Source of the DNA: Schistosoma haematobium
Taxonomy: Eukaryota; Platyhelminthes; Trematoda; Strigeidida; Schistosomatidae
DNA: 64,000 nt
Assembly (NCBI RefSeq): GCF_000699445.3
Contig: NC_067195.1
Location: 13,638,787-13,702,786, forward strand
Direction of reading: 5' to 3'
Part shown: in pieces, positions 61,901 to 64,000 of the stretch
Numbering within the stretch: the first letter of the stretch is position 1
Layout of the letters: each line of letters begins with the position of its first letter
Program-made: the position numbers and the translations under genes
The notes under the pieces: generated by a model
Seen by the model: the letters and a program-made list of their open reading frames with translations, nothing else
What the model was told of the DNA's origin: nothing
Database searches by the model: none

Positions 61901-62592
61901 AACAAAACACAACCAGTTTTGTAACAAAATTTTGAAAAGGAAAGTGTATCTGCTTGAAAAAAAGCTATGGTTATGACTATTACAGATAAGTAGGATGTTC
62001 GAATGTCTCAGCTAAATTATGACGTACTGTTTTTTAGTTTAAGTAGTCCATTAGATTGCAGATTACTTCATGAGACAAAAAATAATTCAAATTTCGAATG
62101 GTTGATTGTGAACACTTAATGCGTTGTACAATATTTTTAAGGTATTGCACTTTCTCGTAAAAGTCAACAAAATCGATGATATTTCAATTTGTTTGGGTGA
62201 TATTTTCGCAAAAACTACGTTTATCTGAATGATAAATTCGTTGTTGGTGTAGTATACGTCAAATGGTAAATATGAACTTATGAAAAACAATGTTCTCCGT
62301 TTAATTACATAACTTCGCGGTCAAATTTTTTGGGTTTGCATTGCTGAATTAAATATGTATCCATGTATACTAGTTGACAGTTCTCTTGGTTACTATAATA
62401 ATAATAGTAATAATAATAATTTTTGTTGACATATTTACAGGATATCAGTATGTTGTTTGAATTTTTTCATGGGATTGCCAATGGTTTGTGCTGGTGGATA
62501 TTATCTTGTAACAATATATGACAATGTAATGAGTGGTTATGCTCCATTAATTGTTGCACTAAGTGAAACGGTCGTCATTACATATGTATATG
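29647..62592 (+). CDS. Sodium/chloride-dependent SLC6 amino-acid transporter (glycine/proline-like), ten exons, 3' end not in window
   Basis: The exons 29,647-29,742, 30,140-30,320, 38,827-38,958, 40,822-40,986, 43,346-43,397, 48,000-48,132, 54,081-54,319, 56,419-56,543, 58,997-59,201 and 62,441-62,592 join in one frame for 1,480 nt (493 residues), covering TM1 to about TM10. SLC6 proteins are usually 600-700 residues, so one or more C-terminal exons are missing. TM1 has [14 protein letters not shown], the sodium and substrate site. The second extracellular loop keeps the paired cysteines ([11 protein letters not shown]) and NYS/NIT sequons. TM6 has FFSLG and [11 protein letters not shown]7 has [11 protein letters not shown] and TM8 has [11 protein letters not shown]. 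The Tyr, Gln and two Ser expected at the chloride site are present. Overall motifs are closest to the glycine/proline branch known from animals. Substrate is inferred only. The protein would lie in the plasma membrane of nerve, tegument or gut. Confidence 0.95.
29935..30003 (-). repeat. Sm-alpha-like fragment with degenerate hammerhead
   Basis: The minus strand reads CCAGCTGACAAGCCC, then GATAGGACGAAACGTGCTAG and CCACCACCCATCTCTG, the hammerhead and 3' part of the Sm-alpha-like unit. The core CTGANGA is mutated to CTGACAA and no NUH cleavage site remains. It lies in SLC6 intron 1. Confidence 0.65.
30140..30320 (+). CDS. SLC6 exon 2: N-terminus and TM1
   Basis: Begins after TTTCTTAG in phase 0 and ends GGTGGAG|GTCAGT in phase 1. 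It encodes [20 protein letters not shown] and then [18 protein letters not shown]. This is the most conserved part of the SLC6 family and carries the unwound helix that binds sodium and substrate. Confidence 0.97.
30321..36660. other. Long SLC6 intron 2, first part; no coding exon seen
   Basis: AT-rich sequence. A degenerate SINE or Sm-alpha-like composite is at about 31,505-31,800: a tRNA-like start GACTCAGTAGCTAACGTG, and on the minus strand an AATGGGACGAAACAG.TGTCCAATG block. Otherwise nothing is recognised. Small open frames near 35,230-35,700 and 36,241-36,447 have no domain. Confidence 0.5.
36661..36880 (-). mobile_element. Fold-back SINE with hammerhead-like loop
   Basis: Inverted repeats 36,694-36,754 and 36,817-36,877 (61 bp, few mismatches) enclose a loop with a hammerhead-like sequence. 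The left end CAGAAGGGGTTTTGTAGAGA is the reverse complement of the family's 3' end. Flanks TAAACTACATAA and TAAATTACATAA look like a target duplication with one mismatch. It sits directly before the Penelope-like insertion. Confidence 0.8.
36747..36792 (-). ncRNA. Hammerhead-like motif in fold-back SINE
   Basis: Minus strand: stem I GCACTG/CAGTGC is perfect and the GAAA box is present. The stem II strands TCC and GGA are intact, and the cleavage triplet is ATC, which fits NUH. The CTGANGA box reads CTGAGAA, a change at an essential G, so activity is doubtful. Confidence 0.6.
36930..37143. repeat. Left inverted arm of the Penelope-like element
   Basis: Perfect reverse complement of 38,435-38,648 (paired positions sum to 75,578). 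It includes a 15-bp TA run of equal length in both arms and a hammerhead motif on the minus strand at 36,957-37,003. Confidence 0.95.
36957..37003 (-). ncRNA. Hammerhead ribozyme motif, left arm
   Basis: Exact mirror of the motif at 38,575-38,621 (described there). Read on the minus strand, it points away from the ORF. Confidence 0.65.
37064..38161 (+). CDS. Penelope-like reverse transcriptase (C-terminal half) with GIY-YIG endonuclease
   Basis: The open frame is 365 codons; the element-derived part starts inside the left arm. RT motifs are [20 protein letters not shown] (about residues 28-47) and the catalytic [12 protein letters not shown] (about 62-73). A cysteine-bearing linker ([12 protein letters not shown]) leads to a GIY-YIG type domain with [17 protein letters not shown], ending in LINLSLPR. 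The N-terminal RT motifs are absent, so the enzyme cannot be functional alone. Penelope-like elements use this RT plus endonuclease pair for target-primed reverse transcription. There is no internal stop. The first codons (from 37,064) are arm sequence and may not be the natural start. Confidence 0.9.
   Translation: MSVNNLITIITIYIYMLETGQRSKEGGIAMGSPLGPILADIFMGHVEQKKLKHSIDSTTLYCRYMDDTFLVCKNHQHSTYLLSLFSKVHKDIEFTMEHQVDDKFHFLDIGIRRTSDGTLQRHIHRKNTWGGVYLNFNSFCPMSYKKGIVRNLFDGARKICSKECLEEEITTITKCLRENAYPDKFIHKYANTNPPIKHDTVEKKTCFLSLRFKGDEVAGIINHRINSALKVTYPAAKLTTSWKTYCSLKQTRIDKSSPLSCSNCIYQFTCTCRSTYIGRTERRVQVRISEHIPKNLTLRGTKAFNSAIARHLLDTGHTVDIIRAFKIINRQRTTTLRFAEAIAIKKLKPDLCIQKETLINLSLPR
38435..38648. repeat. 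Right inverted arm of the Penelope-like element
   Basis: Perfect reverse complement of the left arm. It carries the plus-strand hammerhead motif at 38,575-38,621. The outer edge overlaps the start of the 14-bp target duplication. Confidence 0.95.
38575..38621 (+). ncRNA. Hammerhead ribozyme motif in Penelope-like arm
   Basis: Stem I is GCAG (38,575-38,578) with CTGC (38,618-38,621). The core CTGACGA (38,579-38,585) and GAAA (38,594-38,597) are intact. Stem II is a minimal GA/TC pair around an AACC loop. Stem III is a hairpin on the palindrome TATGAATTCATA, with about three more pairs and one A-C mismatch. The cleavage triplet would be ATT, which satisfies NUH. Hammerheads in Penelope-like pseudo-LTRs are known from other animals. 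Confidence 0.7.
38827..38958 (+). CDS. SLC6 exon 3: TM2
   Basis: Phase 1 at both ends, with acceptor ATTTTTAG and donor AAAG|GTATGT. It encodes [20 protein letters not shown] and [24 protein letters not shown]. The Tyr of IPY is the conserved chloride-site tyrosine, and the GQF motif starts the first intracellular loop. Confidence 0.97.
39773..39791. repeat. (TA)n microsatellite
   Basis: Short TA run in SLC6 intron 3. It explains a chance minus-strand frame with IYIYIY. Confidence 0.9.
40822..40986 (+). CDS. SLC6 exon 4: TM3 and start of extracellular loop 2
   Basis: Acceptor TTTTCCAG, donor AGAA|GTAAGT, phase 1 at both ends. It encodes [20 protein letters not shown], then [16 protein letters not shown] and [11 protein letters not shown]. 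The Tyr in IYYQV is the conserved TM3 substrate-gate tyrosine, and the two Cys form the expected disulfide of the loop. Confidence 0.97.
41245..41675 (+). mobile_element. Head-to-head SINE pair with tRNA-like head and hammerhead
   Basis: On the plus strand a tRNA-like head starts near 41,449. A box A-like TGGTCTAGAGG (41,460-41,470) and a box B-like GGTTCAAATCC (41,503-41,513) are spaced as in a tRNA-derived SINE. A hammerhead core follows, then the family's CCAGGTTTTCAATGGTGG segment and an end at CCCACAACCCCATATTGATA. On the left, a second head on the minus strand (ATGGTTTAGAGGGTAA) faces it. Between the heads, 41,297-41,344 and 41,387-41,434 form a 48-bp imperfect inverted repeat. The tRNA-like part is not a functional tRNA gene. 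Confidence 0.8.
41535..41580 (+). ncRNA. Hammerhead ribozyme motif in SINE, complete core
   Basis: Stem I GCACTG (41,535-41,540) pairs with CAGTGC (41,575-41,580). The core CTGAAGA fits CTGANGA and GAAA is present. Stem II GTCC/GCAC has one C-C mismatch. Stem III is very short (ACG/CGT around a 2-base loop) and the cleavage triplet is GTC. A tiny stem III is typical of known schistosome hammerheads, which are thought to work best as dimers. This is the best preserved SINE hammerhead in the window. Confidence 0.72.
42106..42745 (-). mobile_element. GC-rich insert, possible LINE 5' leader or non-autonomous element
   Basis: This block in SLC6 intron 4 is much richer in G and C than the flanking intron. 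It has sharp edges, with CAGTCAGTCAGT at the left (a short tandem tail if read on the minus strand) and GGGACAGCCAACT at the right. The minus-strand frames at 42,328-42,122 and 42,749-42,450 have no domain I recognise. The composition and tail suggest a LINE leader or a derived short element, in minus orientation. A family search is needed to name it. Confidence 0.45.
43346..43397 (+). CDS. SLC6 exon 5: extracellular loop 2 (glycosylation sites)
   Basis: A 52-nt exon, phase 1 in and phase 2 out, with acceptor GATTTCAG and donor TATTATTT|GTAAGT. It encodes [16 protein letters not shown], with NYS and NIT sequons. Short, variable exons here fit the divergent second extracellular loop of SLC6 proteins. 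Confidence 0.9.
43505..43550. repeat. (CTCTA)n-like short tandem repeat
   Basis: Imperfect CTCTACT/CCACT units, unlike the AT-rich surroundings. Confidence 0.8.
43873..43930. repeat. (AT)n microsatellite
   Basis: Uninterrupted AT run of about 58 bp. It explains an apparent minus-strand frame full of IYIYIY. Confidence 0.95.
44405..44660 (-). repeat. Sm-alpha-like unit with near-complete hammerhead
   Basis: Minus strand, 5' to 3': the end of a preceding unit (GATGGGAAGATTCAAAC near 44,630-44,650), then a Pol III-like head with ACTTAGTCACTAAG and GGTTAGAATCC. A hammerhead core follows at 44,495-44,453, then CTGGATTGCG and GTTAGCCACATTCCATCTG. The remnant of an upstream unit suggests a tandem or dimer origin, as known for the Sm-alpha family. 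Confidence 0.72.
44453..44495 (-). ncRNA. Hammerhead motif, conserved core, in Sm-alpha-like unit
   Basis: Minus strand: CTGATGA and GAAA are intact and the triplet is GTC. Stem I ATCCAA/CTGGAT pairs except for an A-C mismatch beside the cleavage site. Stem II is shortened (GTC/GGC with a G-U pair). Possibly weakly active. Confidence 0.65.
44780..45055 (+). repeat. Sm-alpha-like unit, plus orientation
   Basis: Head GACTCAATAACTAAGTG and GGATTCGAGTACC resemble Pol III boxes A and B. The hammerhead region (44,873-44,920) has CTGAGGA, a CGCGCGTC cleavage segment and ATGGATTCCACTGCTAGCCA, but GAAA is changed to AAAA (ACAAAACG), so it should be inactive. The 3' part matches the ends of the units at 58.4 and 63.2 kb. 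It is head-to-head with the unit at 44,405-44,660. Confidence 0.72.
45722..46140. mobile_element. Composite inverted SINE with short terminal inverted repeats
   Basis: The ends AATATCAGTATAGGGTTG and CAACCCTATACTGATAATT are inverted copies of the family 3' end. The left half reads on the minus strand with a CCGGCTCAGTGGTCTAGAG tRNA-like box A. A TATTGCGCGAATATC segment recalls the central hairpin of the pair at 41.3 kb. It is another head-to-head SINE pair, more degraded. Confidence 0.62.
46141..47999. other. Rest of SLC6 intron 5; no exon seen
   Basis: A repeat fragment at 46,150-46,330 shares GATTAGCTTTGAGAGGA-type sequence with 28,510-28,560. The short plus-strand frames at 46,810-47,225 and 47,583-47,801 have no splice context or domain. 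Confidence 0.45.
48000..48132 (+). CDS. SLC6 exon 6: end of loop 2 and TM4
   Basis: Phase 2 in and phase 0 out, acceptor TATTTAG, donor GGCAAA|GTGAGT. It encodes [20 protein letters not shown], then [19 protein letters not shown] and QSLGK. The LSPG..EFG..GW motif before TM4 and the GK before TM5 match the family. Confidence 0.97.
49058..49355 (+). repeat. Left LTR of the Gypsy element
   Basis: 298 bp beginning TGTGTGGGCGAG and ending TGTAGACGAGA. It matches 53,427-53,724 with two differences seen by eye (T/A near 49,077 and G/A near 49,181). It contains a (TTA)n tract and a GTATATATACG TATA-like motif. Confidence 0.92.
49441..50300 (+). pseudogene. Gypsy gag remnant with zinc knuckle
   Basis: The frame opens [18 protein letters not shown] at 49,441 and stops at 49,660 after FVNSYK; homology-like sequence continues in shifted frames (49,865-50,173). 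A cysteine-rich YWRCG...[13 protein letters not shown] motif near 50,200-50,285 marks the nucleocapsid. Stops lie within and between the parts. The start is the first ATG after the LTR and leader. Confidence 0.82.
50390..53220 (+). pseudogene. Gypsy pol remnant: protease, RT, RNase H, integrase
   Basis: Protease has VDTGCSIT near 50,408, with a stop right after. RT starts near 50,740 ([13 protein letters not shown]), continues with [20 protein letters not shown] and the catalytic [11 protein letters not shown] at 51,270-51,302. RNase H begins with a D.ASD block near 51,700, then [16 protein letters not shown] and a [20 protein letters not shown] block. Integrase has [17 protein letters not shown] (52,376), [21 protein letters not shown] (52,722) and [13 protein letters not shown]. 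The frame changes several times and stops are frequent, so no functional polyprotein can be made. Confidence 0.92.
53427..53724 (+). repeat. Right LTR of the Gypsy element
   Basis: Pairs with the left LTR at an offset of 4,369. A purine-rich GCGAGGGG just before it may be the polypurine tract. Confidence 0.92.
54081..54319 (+). CDS. SLC6 exon 7: TM5 and TM6
   Basis: Phase 0 in and phase 2 out, acceptor TATTATAG, donor TGTAG|GTAAGT. It encodes [20 protein letters not shown] (TM5), then [30 protein letters not shown] and [14 protein letters not shown]. Gln and Ser of TM6 (TQIFFS) fit the sodium and chloride sites. The unwound part reads SLGCCNGG, where many glycine and proline transporters have an aromatic residue before GG; this may alter substrate choice. 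Confidence 0.97.
54952..55403 (-). mobile_element. 5'-truncated RTE LINE copy
   Basis: Minus strand: C-terminal RT ORF region with [14 protein letters not shown] sequence near 55,390-55,340, then [34 protein letters not shown] and [10 protein letters not shown], ending at a CTTACTTACG tail (54,952-54,960). Eight-bp flanks CACTAACT at 54,944-54,951 and 55,404-55,411 look like a target duplication. Frames change once. It is in antisense in SLC6 intron 7. Confidence 0.88.
55412..56418. other. Rest of SLC6 intron 7; possible dispersed repeat
   Basis: The segment 55,790-56,210 is less AT-rich and has features of a dispersed repeat (GGTGTTGGAGGTAGTTGGCC, CCTAGGCCTATG). I cannot name it. No exon seen. 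Confidence 0.4.
56419..56543 (+). CDS. SLC6 exon 8: TM7
   Basis: Phase 2 in and phase 1 out, acceptor TTAAATAG, donor AGCG|GTAAGT. It encodes [20 protein letters not shown] and [20 protein letters not shown]. The Ser in NCATS occupies the chloride-site position that is Glu in chloride-independent bacterial relatives. Confidence 0.96.
57830..57935 (+). repeat. Degraded Sm-alpha-like fragment
   Basis: GCAATTGATCAGCTGACGAGTCTTAAATT and CTGCTAGCCCCCATTC recall the hammerhead and 3' part of the unit. The GAAA box is lost. The start is an inverted copy of the family 3' end. Confidence 0.55.
58060..58445 (+). repeat. Sm-alpha-like unit with decayed hammerhead
   Basis: Begins with an inverted 3'-end segment (GAACTTTCCCATTGATG). 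The hammerhead region (58,159-58,200) has TATCCAACTGATGGACC and AATAGGACGAAGCCGGTGTC, with CTGATGA changed to CTGATGG and GAAA to GAAG. It continues with CCACTGGTAGCCACC and the family 3' end GATCAATTGCAATCCTAAAC. Predicted inactive. Confidence 0.7.
58997..59201 (+). CDS. SLC6 exon 9: TM8 and following loop
   Basis: Phase 1 in and phase 2 out, acceptor CATCAAG, donor TTCCG|GTATGT. It encodes [20 protein letters not shown], then [35 protein letters not shown] and [22 protein letters not shown] is the signature of the glycine, proline and GABA branches. The intracellular region before TM9 is basic as expected. Confidence 0.97.
59400..59585 (+). repeat. Degraded tRNA-derived SINE
   Basis: Head GCTCAGTGATTTAAAGATTAAGG, a box B-like GGGCTCGAACCC near 59,454-59,465, a short GACGAAAGAGCTATTCGGTGCTTCC piece of the hammerhead region and a CTGGTTTTCAAGG segment. 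It is the same family as 41.5 kb but older. Confidence 0.65.
59586..62440. other. SLC6 intron 9; no exon seen
   Basis: AT-rich. Part of 61,520-61,650 weakly resembles the dispersed repeat at 6,471. A (TAA)n-like tract lies at 62,396-62,420. Confidence 0.45.
62441..62592 (+). CDS. SLC6 exon 10: TM9 and TM10
   Basis: Phase 2 in and phase 1 out, acceptor ATATTTACAG, donor TATG|GTAGGTC. It encodes [40 protein letters not shown] and [11 protein letters not shown]. The GLP...GG.Y block and the final YVYG mark TM9 and the end of TM10. At least TM11, TM12 and the C-terminus remain to be found downstream. Confidence 0.95.
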
Positions 62593-64000
62593 GTAGGTCA
62601 GATGGTAATTACTTTATTCAAAAGTTTAGGTTTATTTTAGTTATTTCAAATATGATAGAAAAATGTATGTTTGTTTTTTGTTGTTTAATAGTAAGATAAT
62701 TCGGAATTATTTAGAATTAAGGATTAAATTGGAAACACTAAAATATTAACAAAATCTATCAATAGCTTTATCTATATTGGTTCTTTTCATTATGAAATAA
62801 ACATAAACTTGAATAACATTTAAAAGAAAATAAAGGATTATTGGTTTTATGATTTATAAAGAAAATTAACGATTATTAGTGTTTACGTTTTCAGTTTATT
62901 CGATAAAATTTGATCAACAACAAAAGAACTAGACAAATTTGGCATCTAGTATTAAAAAACGGTTATTCGAAAATTAAAATTAAGGCCTTTTCATGTCTTC
63001 ACTGTTGAAACTTCTTGGAATCGACTGTGAAATTGACATTGTGAGAAAAAATTCAATGTTTAAAACGTACGATCGTCCTCAGAAAAATAAATAATTTGAA
63101 ACTAATTTAAACTAACCGCTTAAACATATAATAATGTGTATTTAAACAAGCATTATAAGCAGAGATGGATGGTGGCCTGTGATCAAAGGCAATATTGAGA
63201 CAATCCGCACAGAATACGCATATGCCAATAAGAGACTGATCAATTGTAGTCTTAAATATCAGTCGGAAGATTCAAACAAACAATACAAAAATGAAGTAAA
63301 TAAGGTTTCCGGAAACATTGAATGTTCGTACAAATCAGCATTTTAGAAAATGGTCTCATTGATACTTATTACAGAAAATTGATTATTATCTGGTGATTAA
63401 GCTTTTTCTATTAGCTGCCTTGTCAAATAGTTATTTCAAAATTGCATTAGTTAAAATTTTAATAAAACAAATGATGTTTATTTCATTCGAGGGATAGTTG
63501 TATTTCAAGCCTAGCTTCGATTGATTTGGTGTATTTGACATTTGTCCGATACGTCCGAATGTGCTACAAATGGATCGAACTTGGCATAACTTCACTCCAA
63601 CACTTTGTCCATTATGACACTTCTTTATATAACAAAATGGCTGCTCAGCTTTTCAGCTTATAACAAATTTTTTCATTCAGTTTTGATCCACTTCTTTTGC
63701 GTCAGAGCAATTGTTCCTTACCATTGCCTTTAACTGAAATGTGTGGGTTAGAACAGAAAAGAGAATTTTTACGTAATAATTCTGAGATCAAAATACATTA
63801 TTTCAATTAGTTAATTTCAGGAATAAAGGGTGATAGTATTGGATAATTTATAAATAATGTAAGCGAAATTGTCTACACAATTTTATGCACTTTTCATAAT
63901 ACAATTATCGAGTTCATCCATTCTATCACGTAGAAGATTTCAATTTCTATAAATAACAAGTAAGAAAGTTTGCTACTTCATGAGTCGGCGTCCAAAGATA
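62593..64000. other. SLC6 intron 10 start; contains an Sm-alpha-like 3' fragment
   Basis: No further SLC6 exon was recognised before the window end. A fragment at about 63,155-63,285 has GCAGAGATGGATGGTGGCC (inverted part) and the family 3' end GACTGATCAATTGTAGTC. Confidence 0.55.

Noticed and set aside
1..64000. CRISPR arrays, bacterial operons or phage genes
   Set aside because: None seen; the sequence is an intron-rich eukaryotic genome with retroelements.

Overview
The window is from a blood-fluke genome (Trematoda, most likely Schistosoma). This rests on the AT-rich spliced gene structure, symmetric micro-exons behind a signal-peptide exon, RTE-type LINEs ending in (TAAG)n, Ty3/Gypsy and Penelope-like retroelements, and short Pol III-type repeats carrying hammerhead-like cores, as described for the schistosome Sm-alpha family. 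No species-diagnostic gene is visible. All calls are by eye, without a database search.

Region 1 (1-25,000) is a micro-exon gene (MEG) locus rebuilt by duplication and transposons. The plus-strand MEG has a TATA box (16,842), a signal-peptide exon (16,882-16,936), five internal micro-exons of 33, 21, 21, 33 and 33 nt, and a terminal exon with an AATAAA (22,829-22,895). Every intron is phase 1. Its 3' half lies in the right arm (18,850-23,182) of a nearly perfect 4.33-kb inverted repeat. The left arm (355-4,680) carries a second, minus-strand copy of the last four exons without a visible 5' exon. The spacer holds two Gypsy remnants, a Gypsy integrase fragment, and an RTE LINE split by a Penelope-like fragment that itself carries a fold-back SINE. 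An old RTE remnant follows the right arm. From 24,900 to 29,600 I see only degraded repeats.

Region 2 (29,647 to the window end) is one large plus-strand gene for a sodium- and chloride-dependent SLC6 transporter of the amino-acid (glycine/proline-like) type. Ten coding exons, from the start codon to about TM10, join in frame for about 493 residues; the remaining C-terminal exons lie outside the window or were not recognised. Its introns hold a young Penelope-like element with 214-bp inverted arms, a 14-bp target duplication and hammerhead motifs (36,908-38,658), fold-back SINEs and Sm-alpha-like units with hammerhead cores, a GC-rich insert (42.1-42.7 kb), a 4.67-kb Gypsy element with near-identical LTRs but broken coding (49,058-53,724), and a 5'-truncated RTE copy (54,952-55,403).

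The MEG would give a small secreted glycopeptide; the SLC6 gene would give a plasma-membrane transporter. No functional link between them is visible. The most unusual points are the inverted duplication of the MEG 3' half and the several ribozyme-bearing repeats, two of which have a complete hammerhead core.
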